Source: Variovorax sp. N23
GTDB lineage: Bacteria; Pseudomonadota; Gammaproteobacteria; Burkholderiales; Burkholderiaceae_C
Assembly (NCBI RefSeq): GCF_025486315.1
Contig: NZ_JAOOPY010000006.1
Location: 124,001 to 188,000, forward strand
Direction: 5' to 3'
DNA length: 64,000 nucleotides
The position numbers and the translations under genes were made by a program. The notes beneath the pieces are model-generated. The model was given only the letters and a program-made list of their open reading frames with translations. It did no database searches and had not been told where the DNA came from. Of this stretch, positions 42,605 to 54,752 are shown piece by piece (position 1 is the first letter of the stretch; every line of letters begins with the position of its first letter).

Positions 42605-43695
42605 GCATGGCCACTGGCACGAACCGGCTGCCCATCGCGATCACGATGGGCGACCCTGCGGGCATCGGACCGGAGATCGTCGTGAAGGCCTTCCGCGATG
42701 CGCCCGCGCTGACCCGTGGCTGCTTCGTGGTGGGCGACCTGGCCACCCTGCGCGCTGCGCAGCGGTTGCTGACTGCACCGGCGGGCGTGTCGATCCCGGT
42801 CGCGTCGATCGAACATCCCGATGAGGTGTTGCGCCTGCCCCCGAACTGCCTGCCCGTGCTCCAGGCCATCGCACCGCCGGAAGGCGTGGTGACGGGGCAG
42901 GTCGGTGCCGCGGCCGGCAAGGCGGCGGGCGACTGCGTGGTGTGGGCGGCCCGGGCCGCGCTCGCCGGGCAGGTGTCGGCGATCGTCACCGCGCCGCTGC
43001 ACAAGGAGTCGTTGGCTGCCGCCGGCTTCGCGTTTCCCGGCCATACGGAATTGCTGCAGGCCGAGGCCGCGGCGCACCTCCATCGCCCGGTGACCGAGGT
43101 GCCCGTGCGGATGATGCTGGCGAACGACGAGATGCGCACCGTGCTCGTGAGCATCCACATGTCGCTGCGTGACGCCATCGACGCGGTGCGTTTCGACGGC
43201 GTGCTGGCGACGATCCGCATCGCGCACCAGGCCCTGGGCGCGGCGCTGGGCCGCCCGCCGCGCATCGGCGTGGCCGGATTGAATCCGCATGCGGGCGAGG
43301 GCGGACTGTTCGGTTCGGAAGAGCGCGACATCATCGCGCCGGCGATTGCCGCCGCGCGGGCCGAGGGCATCGATGCGCACGGGCCCTACGCGCCCGATAC
43401 GGTCTTCATGCGGGCCCGCACGACGCCGGCCCAGCCGGGGGAATTCGACGTCGTGATCGCCATGTACCACGACCAAGGTTTGATCCCGGTCAAGTATCTG
43501 GGTGTGGAGAAGGGCGTGAACGTGACGCTCGGGCTGCCGCTGGTGCGCACCAGTCCGGACCACGGCACGGCTTTCGACATCGCCGGCACCGGGCGCGCCG
43601 ACGCATCGAGCCTGATCGAGGCGATCCGGATGGCGCGTGCGCTCGCGCCGGAAGCGCTCACAGGCTCGGACGCTCAGCCTCTCAGGGGCGCTTGA
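42601..43695 (+). CDS. pdxA: 4-hydroxythreonine-4-phosphate dehydrogenase
   Basis: NAD- and metal-dependent oxidation and decarboxylation in the DXP-dependent vitamin B6 pathway. 364 residues. [12 protein letters not shown], the HTELL histidine, [13 protein letters not shown] and [13 protein letters not shown] carry the metal and substrate ligands. Its 3' end overlaps the 3' end of mscL on the other strand by 14 bases. Confidence 0.96.
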   Translation: MSMATGTNRLPIAITMGDPAGIGPEIVVKAFRDAPALTRGCFVVGDLATLRAAQRLLTAPAGVSIPVASIEHPDEVLRLPPNCLPVLQAIAPPEGVVTGQVGAAAGKAAGDCVVWAARAALAGQVSAIVTAPLHKESLAAAGFAFPGHTELLQAEAAAHLHRPVTEVPVRMMLANDEMRTVLVSIHMSLRDAIDAVRFDGVLATIRIAHQALGAALGRPPRIGVAGLNPHAGEGGLFGSEERDIIAPAIAAARAEGIDAHGPYAPDTVFMRARTTPAQPGEFDVVIAMYHDQGLIPVKYLGVEKGVNVTLGLPLVRTSPDHGTAFDIAGTGRADASSLIEAIRMARALAPEALTGSDAQPLRGA

Positions 43696-44110
43696 GACTG
43701 TCGCGGATCTCGCGCAGCAGGGCGATGTCTTCCGGCGGTGCGGCCACGGCGGGCGCGGCTTCTTCCTTCTTGCGCAGCTTGTTCACCTGCTTGACCATCA
43801 TGAAGATGATGAAGGCCAGGATGATGAAGTTGACCGCGATGGTGATGAAGTTCCCGTACGCCAGCACCGCCACGCCGGCCTTCTTGAGGTCGGCCAGGTT
43901 GTTCGCCACACCGGTCGGAACCGTGCCCAGCACGACGTAGAGATTGGAGAAGTCGAGCTTGCCGAAGACCAGGCCGACGATCGGCATGATGATGTCGGTG
44001 ACCAGGGAATCGACGATCTTGCCGAAGGCCGCGCCGATGATCACCCCGACGGCCAGGTCGACCACATTGCCCTTGACCGCGAATTCGCGGAACTCTTTCA
44101 TAACGCTCAT
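43682..44110 (-). CDS. mscL: Large-conductance mechanosensitive channel
   Basis: Emergency pressure valve in the inner membrane, opened by hypo-osmotic tension. 142 residues from the ATG at 44110, with GAGGAGCTTGAG on its strand ahead. The N-terminal [20 protein letters not shown] helix, the second helix (about 75-100) and the cytoplasmic bundle (IRDSLKR) are typical. Convergent with pdxA and divergent from petA. Confidence 0.96.
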   Translation of the reverse strand: MSVMKEFREFAVKGNVVDLAVGVIIGAAFGKIVDSLVTDIIMPIVGLVFGKLDFSNLYVVLGTVPTGVANNLADLKKAGVAVLAYGNFITIAVNFIILAFIIFMMVKQVNKLRKKEEAAPAVAAPPEDIALLREIRDSLKRP

Positions 44111-44196
44111 CTCAAGCTCCTCGCCGGTGTGAAGGCCGGCCAGTATAGGAGGCATCGAGGGGCACGCACACACCGTGCCACGCCGTGTCGTGCGCG

Positions 44197-44226
44197 TTGA
44201 GGTCGCCTGTGACGCTCCGCTACAAT
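44197..44226 (+). promoter_or_regulatory. Sigma-70 promoter of petABC
   Basis: TTGAGG (44197-44202), an 18-base spacer and TACAAT (44221-44226), about 42 bases before the petA start. The best promoter match in the window. Confidence 0.6.
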
Positions 44227-44267
44227 CGCCGGCTGATCCCACCCCAGCGACAAGATTGAGGACCCCC

Positions 44268-44882
44268 ATGAGTGACATCCCCGTCGGCGCCCCCCGGATA
44301 GACAAGAGCAAGCGGACGTGGTTGATCGCCTCCAGCTGCGCCGGTGCGGTGGGTGGTGTGGCGACTGCGATCCCGTTCGTCAGCACGTTCCAGCCCTCCG
44401 AGCGCGCCAAGGCCGCCGGTGCGCCGATCGAAGTCGACATCAGCGCCATGCAGGTCGGTGAGAAGCTCACGGTCGAATGGCGCGGAAAGCCGGTGTGGAT
44501 CCTCAAGCGGACGCCGCAGCAGATCGCCGAACTGCCCAAGCTCGACAGTCAACTGGCCGACCCGAAGTCCGAGCGCAATCCTGCCGAATTCACCCCCGAG
44601 TACGCCCGCAACGAAGGTCGGTCGATCAAGCCCGAAGTGCTGGTGGTGGTCGGTATCTGCACGCACCTGGGTTGCTCGCCGATCGACAGGCTCCAGCCCG
44701 GGCCGCAGCCCTCGTTGCCCGACAACTGGGAAGGCGGCTTCCTCTGCCCGTGCCACGGCTCGACTTTCGATCTGGCCGGTCGCGTCTTCAAGAACAAGCC
44801 CGCACCCGACAACCTGCCGGTGCCGCCGCACATGTACCTGTCGGACACCCGCCTGCTCATCGGCGAAGACAAGAAGGCCTGA
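44268..44882 (+). CDS. petA: Ubiquinol-cytochrome c reductase iron-sulfur (Rieske) subunit
   Basis: Carries the 2Fe-2S cluster of the cytochrome bc1 complex. 204 residues. Membrane anchor about 17-38; cluster ligands Cys131/His133 (CTHLGC) and Cys160/His163 (CPCHG), with Cys136 and Cys162 forming the usual disulfide. The basic KSKR before the anchor is in keeping with Tat-type insertion, though a strict twin arginine is not present. First gene of petABC. Confidence 0.97.
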   Translation: MSDIPVGAPRIDKSKRTWLIASSCAGAVGGVATAIPFVSTFQPSERAKAAGAPIEVDISAMQVGEKLTVEWRGKPVWILKRTPQQIAELPKLDSQLADPKSERNPAEFTPEYARNEGRSIKPEVLVVVGICTHLGCSPIDRLQPGPQPSLPDNWEGGFLCPCHGSTFDLAGRVFKNKPAPDNLPVPPHMYLSDTRLLIGEDKKA

Positions 44883-44895
44883 GGGAAGAGACGAC

Positions 44896-46296
44896 ATGGC
44901 TGAATTCAAGGACATCTCCCCCAACGCCCCGGCCGCCGAGAAGCTGCTGAACTGGGTCGACAACCGCTTCCCGCTGACCAAGCTGTGGAACGACCAGTGG
45001 GGCCAGTACTACGCGCCCAAGAACTTCAACTGGTGGTACATCTTCGGCTCGCTCGCGATGCTGGTGCTGGTCATCCAGATCGTGACCGGCATCTTCCTGG
45101 TGATGCACTACAAGCCCGATGCGAACCTGGCCTTCGCCTCGGTCGAGTACATCATGCGCGACGTGCCCTGGGGCTGGCTCATCCGCTACATGCACTCCAC
45201 GGGCGCCTCGGCGTTCTTCATCGTCGTCTACCTGCATATGTTCCGCGGCCTCATCTACGGCAGCTACCGCAAGCCGCGCGAACTGATCTGGATCTTCGGC
45301 TGCGCGATCTTCCTGTGCCTCATGGCCGAAGCCTTCATGGGCTACCTGCTGCCCTGGGGCCAGATGAGCTACTGGGGCGCGCAGGTGATCGTCAACCTGT
45401 TCGCGGCCATTCCCTTCGTCGGCCCGGACCTGGCCCTGCTGATTCGCGGCGATTACGTGGTGAGCGATGCCACCCTCAACCGCTTCTTCAGCTTCCACGT
45501 GATCGCCGTGCCGCTGGTGCTGCTCGGCCTGGTGGTGGCCCACCTGATCGCCCTGCACGAAGTCGGCTCGAACAACCCCGACGGCATCGAGATCAAAGCC
45601 CATCGGGGCCCGGACGGCCATCCGCTCGACGGCATCCCCTCGCACCCGTACTACTCGGTGCACGACATCTTCGGCGTCGTGATCTTCCTGACGATCTTCT
45701 CGGCGATCATCTTCTTCGCGCCGGAGATGGGTGGCTACTTCCTGGAGTACAACAACTTCATCCCGGCCGATTCGCTCAAGACGCCGATCCACATCGCGCC
45801 GGTCTGGTACTTCACGCCCTTCTATTCGATGCTGCGCGCCATCACCAGCGAAATGATGTATGCGCTCATCGCCTGCGTCGTGGCCGGTGCCGTGTTCGGC
45901 GTGTGGAAGGCGCGCGTCGCGGCCCTGGTCAAGGGCGCGATCGTGGTGGCCGCCGTGGTGGTCGCCGTGCTGATGCTGTCGATCGACGCCAAGTTCTGGG
46001 GCGTTGTCGTGATGGGCGGTGCCGTCATCATCCTGTTCTTCCTCCCCTGGCTGGACCACAGCCCGGTGAAGTCGATCCGCTACCGCCCGACGTGGAACAA
46101 GTACCTCTACGGCGTGTTCGTCATCAACTTCCTGATCCTGGGCTATCTGGGCGTGCAGCCGCCGTCGCCGCTCGGCGAACGCGTCTCGCAGGTGGGCAGC
46201 CTGTTCTATTTCGGCTTCTTCCTGCTGATGCCGTGGTGGAGCCGTCTGGGCGAATTCAAGCCGGTGCCGGAGCGCGTGACCTTCACTGCGCACTGA
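44896..46296 (+). CDS. petB: Ubiquinol-cytochrome c reductase cytochrome b subunit
   Basis: Membrane core of the bc1 complex with two b hemes and the quinol oxidation and quinone reduction sites. 466 residues, longer than mitochondrial cytochrome b because of extra C-terminal helices. Heme histidines sit in RYMHSTGAS, YLHMFRG, FSFHVIAVP and AHLIALHEVG; PEMGGYF stands where the PEWY quinol-site motif is expected. GGAAGAGACGAC precedes ATG 44896. Confidence 0.96.
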   Translation: MAEFKDISPNAPAAEKLLNWVDNRFPLTKLWNDQWGQYYAPKNFNWWYIFGSLAMLVLVIQIVTGIFLVMHYKPDANLAFASVEYIMRDVPWGWLIRYMHSTGASAFFIVVYLHMFRGLIYGSYRKPRELIWIFGCAIFLCLMAEAFMGYLLPWGQMSYWGAQVIVNLFAAIPFVGPDLALLIRGDYVVSDATLNRFFSFHVIAVPLVLLGLVVAHLIALHEVGSNNPDGIEIKAHRGPDGHPLDGIPSHPYYSVHDIFGVVIFLTIFSAIIFFAPEMGGYFLEYNNFIPADSLKTPIHIAPVWYFTPFYSMLRAITSEMMYALIACVVAGAVFGVWKARVAALVKGAIVVAAVVVAVLMLSIDAKFWGVVVMGGAVIILFFLPWLDHSPVKSIRYRPTWNKYLYGVFVINFLILGYLGVQPPSPLGERVSQVGSLFYFGFFLLMPWWSRLGEFKPVPERVTFTAH

Positions 46297-46312
46297 GCTG
46301 GAGAGAAGAACA

Positions 46313-47068
46313 ATGAAGAAACTGATCCTCACGCTGATCGCCGCACTCGGTATCGTCACCGGCGTCCACGCTGCGCAAGGCGGTCTCGCCTGGGACAAGG
46401 CGCCCAACCGCACCAACGACCTGGCCTCGCTGCAGAACGGCGCCAAGTTGTTCGTCAACTACTGCCTGGGTTGCCACTCGGCGGCCTTCATGCGCTACAA
46501 CCGCCTGCAGGACATCGGCATCTCCGAGCAGCAGATCAAGGACAACCTTCTGTTCACGACCGAGAGAGTCGGCGACGTGATGAAGGCCAACATCGATCCG
46601 CGCCAGGCCAAGGAGTGGTTCGGCGCCAACCCGCCCGACCTGACGCTGGTGGCGCGCTCGCGTGCCGGCCATGGCGGCACCGGTGCCGACTACCTCTACA
46701 CCTACCTGCGCACCTATTACCGCGACGACACCAAGGCCACCGGCTGGAACAACCTGACGTTCCCGAGTGTCGGCATGCCGAACGTGCTCTGGGAACTGCA
46801 GGGCAACCGCCGCCCGGTCTACGACAAGGTGGAGCAGCACGGCCACGAAGTGGAAGTGTTCAAGGGGTGGGAACAGCTCAGCCCTGGCGCCATGACGCCT
46901 TTGCAGTACGACCAGGCGGTGGGCGACCTGGTCAACTACCTGCAGTGGATGGCCGAGCCGGCGCAGAACACGCGTGTGCGCGTTGGTGTGTGGGTGCTGC
47001 TGTTCCTGGTGATGGCGCTGGTCTTCGTCTGGCGGCTCAATGCGGCTTTCTGGAAAGACGTCAAGTAG
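46313..47068 (+). CDS. petC: Ubiquinol-cytochrome c reductase cytochrome c1
   Basis: Heme-c subunit passing electrons to cytochrome c. 251 residues. Signal peptide about 1-20 (HAAQ), heme site CLGCH (Cys51, Cys54, His55), and a C-terminal membrane anchor (about 225-245). The methionine ligand is probably in the FPSVGMPNVLW region. Ends ahead of a strong terminator. Confidence 0.96.
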   Translation: MKKLILTLIAALGIVTGVHAAQGGLAWDKAPNRTNDLASLQNGAKLFVNYCLGCHSAAFMRYNRLQDIGISEQQIKDNLLFTTERVGDVMKANIDPRQAKEWFGANPPDLTLVARSRAGHGGTGADYLYTYLRTYYRDDTKATGWNNLTFPSVGMPNVLWELQGNRRPVYDKVEQHGHEVEVFKGWEQLSPGAMTPLQYDQAVGDLVNYLQWMAEPAQNTRVRVGVWVLLFLVMALVFVWRLNAAFWKDVK

Positions 47069-47117
47069 CCGTGCATATGCCGATCGGCACGCGCCCCAGG
47101 GCGTGGCCGGTCCCACG

Positions 47118-47156
47118 GAGTGGGTTGCCAACGCGACCCACTCTTTTTGATTTTTA
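47118..47156 (+). terminator. Intrinsic terminator after petABC
   Basis: GAGTGGGT (47118-47125) pairs with ACCCACTC (47136-47143) around a ten-base loop, followed by TTTTTGATTTTT. The sspA ribosome site starts right after it. Confidence 0.85.
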
Positions 47157-47169
47157 GGAGTCTCCCGCC

Positions 47170-47781
47170 ATGATGGTTCTGTATTCAGGTACGACCTGCC
47201 CCTTTTCCCACCGCTGCCGTTTCGTCCTGTTCGAGAAGGGCATGGACTTCGAGATCCGCGACGTCGACCTGTACAACAAGCCCGAAGACATCAGCGTGAT
47301 GAATCCGTACGGCCAGGTGCCGATCCTGGTCGAGCGCGACCTGATCCTGTACGAGTCGAACATCATCAACGAGTACATCGACGAGCGCTTCCCGCATCCG
47401 CAACTGATGCCCGGCGACCCGGTCGACCGCGCCCGCGTGCGCCTGTTCCTGCTGAACTTCGAAAAGGAACTGTTCGTGCATGTCGCGACGCTCGAGAACC
47501 GCACCGCCAAGGGTAACGAGAAGGCGCTGGAGAAGGCCCGTGCCCATATCCGCGACCGCCTCACGCAACTGGCACCCGTGTTCCTCAAGAACAAGTACAT
47601 GCTGGGCGACAACTTCTCGATGCTCGACGTGGCCATCGCGCCGCTGCTCTGGCGTCTGGACTACTACGGCATCGACCTGAGCAAGAACGCGGCACCGCTG
47701 CTGAAGTACGCCGAGCGCATCTTCTCGCGCCCGGCCTATATCGAGGCACTGACGCCGTCCGAAAAGGTGATGCGCAAGTAA
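47170..47781 (+). CDS. sspA: Stringent starvation protein A (GST-fold)
   Basis: RNA-polymerase-associated glutathione-S-transferase-fold regulator without expected transferase activity. 203 residues: thioredoxin-like N-domain (LYSGTTCPFSHRCRF) and helical C-domain. The conserved PYGQVPILVERDLILYES and FLLNFEKELF segments fit SspA. AGGAG lies ahead of ATG 47170. Paired with sspB, 28 bases on. Confidence 0.94.
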   Translation: MMVLYSGTTCPFSHRCRFVLFEKGMDFEIRDVDLYNKPEDISVMNPYGQVPILVERDLILYESNIINEYIDERFPHPQLMPGDPVDRARVRLFLLNFEKELFVHVATLENRTAKGNEKALEKARAHIRDRLTQLAPVFLKNKYMLGDNFSMLDVAIAPLLWRLDYYGIDLSKNAAPLLKYAERIFSRPAYIEALTPSEKVMRK

Positions 47782-47809
47782 GCATCATCCAACGCGTTCC
47801 CCGTTCCTC

Positions 47810-48388
47810 ATGCTCAACGCACTCGACTCGTCCTCCACCCGCCCCTATCTGATTCGGGCGATGTATGAATGGTGCACCGACAACGGGTTCACGCCCTATG
47901 TGGCGGTGCAGGTCGACGACACCGTCCAGGTGCCGCGCGAGTACGTGAAGAACGGCGAGATCGTGCTGAACGTCAGCTTCGACGCCACCAGTTCGCTCAA
48001 GCTGGGCAACGAGTTCATCGAGTTCAAGGCGCGCTTTGCGGGCTCTGCACGCGAGATCATCGTGCCGGTTGGCCGGGTGATCGCGATCTACGCGCGCGAG
48101 AACGGTCAGGGCATGGCCTTTCCGGCGCCGGCACCTGCCGGAGCGGCCGATGGCGACGGTTCGGCTCCGGCGCCGGTCGTGGCCTCGACGCCCGTGGCCG
48201 CAGCGCGCACGCCGTTGCGCGAGGCGTCCCGCGAAGGCGAAGGCGAGACAGGCAAGGTCGTTCATCTGGTGACGACCGAAGGCACGCCGGATGCACGCGA
48301 CGAGTCCGATGCCGGCGTCGACGGGACCGAGCCGCCGCGCCCGCCTGCCGGTGGCGGTGCCAAGCCTTCTCTGAAGCGCATCAAGTAA
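47810..48388 (+). CDS. sspB: ClpXP protease specificity-enhancing factor SspB
   Basis: Adaptor that delivers ssrA-tagged proteins to ClpXP. 192 residues: a folded tag-binding domain (1-110, starting RPYLIRAMYEWCTDNG), a long Ala/Pro/Gly linker, and a basic C-terminal end PSLKRIK that matches the ClpX-docking XB tail. The linker is alanine-rich and variable. Confidence 0.95.
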   Translation: MLNALDSSSTRPYLIRAMYEWCTDNGFTPYVAVQVDDTVQVPREYVKNGEIVLNVSFDATSSLKLGNEFIEFKARFAGSAREIIVPVGRVIAIYARENGQGMAFPAPAPAGAADGDGSAPAPVVASTPVAAARTPLREASREGEGETGKVVHLVTTEGTPDARDESDAGVDGTEPPRPPAGGGAKPSLKRIK

Positions 48389-48437
48389 GCGTCATCGGGG
48401 CGTGCCTCGGTGACCCTTGGATAGAATCCAGCCCCAC

Positions 48438-48513
48438 GCCGCTTTAGCTCAGTTGGTAGAGCAACCGCCTTGTAAGCGGTAGGTCGTCAGTTCGATTCCG
48501 ACAAGCGGCACCA
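48438..48513 (+). tRNA. tRNA-Thr (anticodon TGT)
   Basis: 76 bases folding as a full cloverleaf. Acceptor GCCGCTT pairs with AAGCGGC, the D arm has AGCTCAGTTGGTAGAGC, the anticodon loop is CTTGTAA on an ACCGC/GCGGT stem, and the T arm is GTCAG-TTCGATT-CCGAC. CCA is encoded. A TAGAAT hexamer at 48422-48427 would start transcription a few bases upstream of the mature 5' end. A T-rich run follows the CCA and may end the transcript. Confidence 0.97.
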
Positions 48514-48559
48514 CTTTCTTTTTTTCGCGTCGAGCCCTTCGACGCTTTGGCTGCGCTGC

Positions 48560-48871
48560 TCAGCGCCGCGTCTGCACCTTGATGCGGATGCTCGCCACCT
48601 TCCAGCCTCGCGCATTCAGTCGCGCCACCAGCGTCGGCGCCAGCTGGCGCAGCTTGGCCGCGGCGGCGCTGCCCTGCACGATCAGGCACCACACGTCATC
48701 TTCGGCCGGCCCGGGCTTGATGGCCGGACGCATCTCGACCGGAATCAGGCCCTCGATCGCCTTCAGCCGGTCGGCGGCATCCTGCGCGCGCGCCAGCAGC
48801 CCCGCCAGGGTGGGCGATCCGTCCGCGGCCTGCAGCAGCGTGAAGGAATTGAATCGGCGAGTCGATGACAT
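48560..48871 (-). CDS. dciA: DciA-like DUF721 protein
   Basis: 103-residue member of the DciA/DUF721 family, the replicative-helicase loader of bacteria lacking DnaC/DnaI. It has the N-terminal family stretch (LLQAADGSPTLAGLL) and the KH-like segment WCLIVQGSAAAAKLRQLAPTLVARLN. Divergent from secA, the standard neighbourhood of dciA in proteobacteria. Shorter than many homologues, lacking a long C-terminal tail. Confidence 0.85.
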   Translation of the reverse strand: MSSTRRFNSFTLLQAADGSPTLAGLLARAQDAADRLKAIEGLIPVEMRPAIKPGPAEDDVWCLIVQGSAAAAKLRQLAPTLVARLNARGWKVASIRIKVQTRR

Positions 48872-48892
48872 GAGGGGATGAGGTCAAGTGGC

Positions 48893-48898
48893 TAAAAT
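48893..48898 (+). promoter_or_regulatory. Candidate -10 box for secA
   Basis: TAAAAT in the divergent dciA-secA gap, about 135 bases before the secA start. The -35 is weak. The long leader it implies is compatible with translational control of secA, though no secM-like gene is visible. Confidence 0.4.
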
Positions 48899-49032
48899 GC
48901 CCGGTTTGCCGGCGTTCGCGCCGGCACGGGCCGCTTGTGTTTTGCATCGGCGCGCCCAAGTGCTTTCACCCTATCTTAGGGATTTCGTCGCGGCATCCGA
49001 ATCCGTTCGGGTGCTCGATCGATCCTTCACAC

Positions 49033-51816
<2,784 letters not shown>

Positions 51817-51847
51817 TTCACCTGTTCCTCCTTTTGAAGACAACGCC

Positions 51848-53077
51848 ATGCCAGTGAACCTCACCCCTCCCAATCCGGCGACGCTGCATGCGGTGCCGGG
51901 CGTGCGCATCGGCGTGGCGGAAGCCGGCGTGCGCAAGGCGAACCGCAAGGACCTGACGGTCGTGCTGATCGACGAAGGCGCTGCCGTCGGCGGCGTGTTC
52001 ACCCAGAACCGCTTCTGCGCCGCGCCGGTGCAGGTGTGCCGCGCGCATCTGGCCAAGGGCTACGGCATTCGTGCGATGCTGATCAACACCGGCAATGCGA
52101 ATGCAGGCACCGGCCAGGACGGCCTGGCGCGCACGCACCAGAGCTGCGTGGCGCTGGCGCGCGAACTGAACATCGCGCCGGAGCAGGTCCTGCCGTTTTC
52201 GACCGGCGTGATCATGGAGCCGCTGCCGGTCGACCGCATCGAGGCCGGGCTGCCCGCAGCCTTGGCCGATGCGGCGCCCGACCACTGGGCACGTGCGGCC
52301 GAAGGCATCATGACCACCGATACGGTGCCGAAGGCCTTCAGCCAGCAGGTGCAGATCGGCGGCGCCATCGTCACGGTCACCGGCATCAGCAAGGGCGCCG
52401 GCATGATCCGCCCGAACATGGCGACCATGCTCGGCTTCATGGCGACCGACGCCTGCATCGACCCGGCACTCATCCAGCCGCTGGCCAAGGCGCTGGCCGA
52501 TGCGTCGTTCAACCGCGTCACCATCGATGGCGACACGTCGACCAACGACTCCTTCGTCGTCATCGCGACGCAGAAGGCCGCGCATGCGCGCATCGATTCG
52601 CTCGACTCGGCCGACGGCCGTGCGCTGGCCGCCGCGATGCAGAACGTCGCGCGCCTGCTGGCCCAGGCCATCGTGCGCGATGGCGAGGGCGCCACCAAGT
52701 TCATCACCATCCGCGTCGAAGGTGGCCGCGACGGCGCCGAGTGCCGGCAGGTCGCTTATGCGGTCGCGCATTCGCCGCTGGTCAAGACGGCTTTCTTCGC
52801 CAGCGACCCGAACCTGGGCCGCATCCTCGCCGCGGTCGGCTATGCCGGCATCGATGACCTCGACCAGACCGGCATCGATCTGTACCTCGACGACGTGCAT
52901 GTGGCCGTCAAGGGCGGACGCAACCCGTCTTACCGCGAGGAAGACGGCCAGCGTGTGATGAAGCAGAGCGAGATCACGGTGCGCATCGGCCTGGGCCGGG
53001 GCGACGCCACCGACACGGTCTGGACCTGCGACCTGAGCCACGACTACGTGTCCATCAACGCCGATTACCGTTCATGA
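51848..53077 (+). CDS. argJ: Bifunctional glutamate N-acetyltransferase / amino-acid acetyltransferase
   Basis: Arginine biosynthesis: transfers the acetyl group from N-acetylornithine to glutamate and may also make N-acetylglutamate from acetyl-CoA. 409 residues. Self-cleaves at Ala-Thr in [10 protein letters not shown]; Thr193 becomes the nucleophile. NTGNANAG and NDSFVVIAT are further family marks. Whether the second activity is retained cannot be read from sequence. Confidence 0.96.
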   Translation: MPVNLTPPNPATLHAVPGVRIGVAEAGVRKANRKDLTVVLIDEGAAVGGVFTQNRFCAAPVQVCRAHLAKGYGIRAMLINTGNANAGTGQDGLARTHQSCVALARELNIAPEQVLPFSTGVIMEPLPVDRIEAGLPAALADAAPDHWARAAEGIMTTDTVPKAFSQQVQIGGAIVTVTGISKGAGMIRPNMATMLGFMATDACIDPALIQPLAKALADASFNRVTIDGDTSTNDSFVVIATQKAAHARIDSLDSADGRALAAAMQNVARLLAQAIVRDGEGATKFITIRVEGGRDGAECRQVAYAVAHSPLVKTAFFASDPNLGRILAAVGYAGIDDLDQTGIDLYLDDVHVAVKGGRNPSYREEDGQRVMKQSEITVRIGLGRGDATDTVWTCDLSHDYVSINADYRS

Positions 53078-53111
53078 TGGCCCCCACGTTCATCACGGTG
53101 TGTATTCACTG

Positions 53112-53144
53112 CCCCCCGAGGGGGTGCTCAACGCCCTTCGGGCG
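53112..53144 (+). repeat. Paired GC-rich mini-hairpins before the DUF815 gene
   Basis: CCCCCCGAGGGGG (53112-53124) and CGCCCTTCGGGCG (53132-53144), two short self-complementary stretches eight bases apart. It looks like a dispersed intergenic repeat of the kind common in Comamonadaceae, but no second copy is seen in this window. Confidence 0.4.
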
Positions 53145-53159
53145 GCCGGGCGGGCGTCG

Positions 53160-54026
53160 ATGAACGAAAAGTTCGAGCACCTCCTCGAGCGCGCCGAGCA
53201 ACTCATCGCCCGCATCGAGTCGATCCTCCCGCAGCCGCTGCAGGCGCCGGCCGATTGGGACGCCATCGCCTGGCGCTACCGCCGCCGCAGCTCGGGCCAC
53301 GGCACGCTGGAGCCGGTGCGCCATGTGGCGCCGATGCCGCTCGATGCGCTCAAGGAGATCGACGTCCAGAAGGAGAAGATCGAGCGCAACACGCGCCAGT
53401 TCGTCGAAGGCAAGCCGGCCAACAACGTGCTGCTGACCGGCGCGCGCGGCACCGGCAAGTCCTCGCTCATCCGGGCCTGCCTGCAGGCCTATGCGCCGCA
53501 GGGCCTGAGGCTGATCGAGGTCGACAAGGCCGAGCTCACCGATCTGCCGGACATCGTCGAGGTGGTGGCGAACCGCCCCGAGAAGTTCATCGTCTTCAGC
53601 GACGACCTGAGCTTCGACGAGGGCGAGCCGGGCTACAAGGCGCTCAAGTCCATCCTCGACGGCTCGGTCGCCGCGTCGACGGCCAACGTGCTGATCTACG
53701 CGACCAGCAACCGGCGCCACCTCTTGCCCGAGTACATGAAGGACAACCTCAGCTACACCCACACCGACGATGGCGAAGTGCATCCGGGTGAGGTGATCGA
53801 GGAGAAGATCTCGCTGTCGGAGCGCTTCGGCCTGTGGGTGAGCTTCTATCCCTTCAGCCAGGCCGAGTACCTGGCGATCGTGGCGCAGTGGCTGTCGTCC
53901 TTCGGTGTCGACGCGTCGGCCATCGCCGCCGCGCGGGCCGACGCGCTGGTCTGGGCGCTCGAGCGCGGCTCGCGCAGCGGGCGCGTGGCCTACCAGTTTG
54001 CGCGCGACTACGTGGGGCGTGCATGA
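53160..54026 (+). CDS. DUF815 family AAA-type ATPase
   Basis: 288-residue P-loop ATPase from ATG 53160. Walker A TGARGTGKSS is near residue 100, Walker B IVFSDDLSF near 142, and YATSNRRHLLPE is the sensor-1 region. The DUF815 family is widespread and its role is not established. An in-frame start at 53100 would read through the hairpin repeat and is rejected. Overlaps the mutT-like gene by four bases (ATGA). Confidence 0.88.
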   Translation: MNEKFEHLLERAEQLIARIESILPQPLQAPADWDAIAWRYRRRSSGHGTLEPVRHVAPMPLDALKEIDVQKEKIERNTRQFVEGKPANNVLLTGARGTGKSSLIRACLQAYAPQGLRLIEVDKAELTDLPDIVEVVANRPEKFIVFSDDLSFDEGEPGYKALKSILDGSVAASTANVLIYATSNRRHLLPEYMKDNLSYTHTDDGEVHPGEVIEEKISLSERFGLWVSFYPFSQAEYLAIVAQWLSSFGVDASAIAAARADALVWALERGSRSGRVAYQFARDYVGRA

Positions 54027-54472
54027 GCACCGCGGCGGTCGAGACGCGCAAGCACACCGAGGTGGCGGTGGGCATCCTGATCCGCGGCGAGGACGATGCA
54101 TTGCTCCTGTCGACGCGACCGGAGGGCAAGCCCTATGCCGGCTACTGGGAGTTTCCGGGCGGCAAGATCGAAGCGGGCGAGACCGTGGAACAGGCGCTGC
54201 GCCGTGAGCTGCAGGAGGAACTCGGCATCACCATCGCGGGCGCCGAGGTCTGGAAGGTCACCGAGCACGACTACCCGCATGCGCTGGTGCGGCTGCACTG
54301 GTGCAAGGTGCGCGCATGGGACGGCGAGTTCGAGATGCGCGAGGGCCAGGCGATGCGCTGGCAGCAACTGCCGCTGGACGTGACGCCGGTGCTGCCCGGC
54401 GCGCTGCCGGTGCTGGCCTGGCTGGCGGAAGAGCGCGCTTCAGGCGAATCACGCGCCGCAAGCGCCGGCTGA
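54023..54472 (+). CDS. mutT: NUDIX hydrolase, MutT-like 8-oxo-dGTP diphosphatase
   Basis: 149 residues. The Nudix box runs from residue 46 to 68 (GGKIEAGET...RELQEELGI) with all catalytic acidic residues. The preceding PYAGYWEFPGG matches MutT rather than other Nudix groups, so sanitising oxidised guanine nucleotides is likely. Neighbour of secA and yacG, a classic MutT location. Confidence 0.9.
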   Translation: MSTAAVETRKHTEVAVGILIRGEDDALLLSTRPEGKPYAGYWEFPGGKIEAGETVEQALRRELQEELGITIAGAEVWKVTEHDYPHALVRLHWCKVRAWDGEFEMREGQAMRWQQLPLDVTPVLPGALPVLAWLAEERASGESRAASAG

Positions 54473-54479
54473 GCAGGCA

Positions 54480-54692
54480 CTACTGCAGGCGCGGGTCGCC
54501 GAAGGGCTCGTCGTCCGGCGGTGCCTCGGCCGGCATGCGGAATTCTTCGCTGGCCCAGGCGCCGAGGTCGACCCCCTTGCAGCGCGCGCTGCAGAAGGGG
54601 CGGTAGGCATTGCCGGGGCCGTAGATGCTGTCCTCGCCGCAGGCGGGGCACCGCACGATGCGATCGCCGGTCGGGGTGGTGCGGGTGGTCAT
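54480..54692 (-). CDS. yacG: DNA gyrase inhibitor YacG
   Basis: 70-residue zinc protein that binds GyrB and inhibits gyrase in E. coli. Four cysteines CPAC (15-18) and CSAR-C (34-38) hold the zinc; the acidic C-terminal tail ([11 protein letters not shown]) is typical. Convergent with mutT, seven bases apart; downstream of zapD. Confidence 0.92.
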   Translation of the reverse strand: MTTRTTPTGDRIVRCPACGEDSIYGPGNAYRPFCSARCKGVDLGAWASEEFRMPAEAPPDDEPFGDPRLQ

Positions 54693-54752
54693 GGCTTTTC
54701 TCCTGCGCGCCGTGCCGACACGGGCCGCGACGCCGGTTCGTTCATGCGCGCG

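Noticed and set aside
48530..48546. Hairpin CGTCGA / TCGACG between tRNA-Thr and dciA as a terminator
   Set aside because: The T run lies before the stem on the plus strand and is an A run after it on the minus strand, so it fits neither direction.
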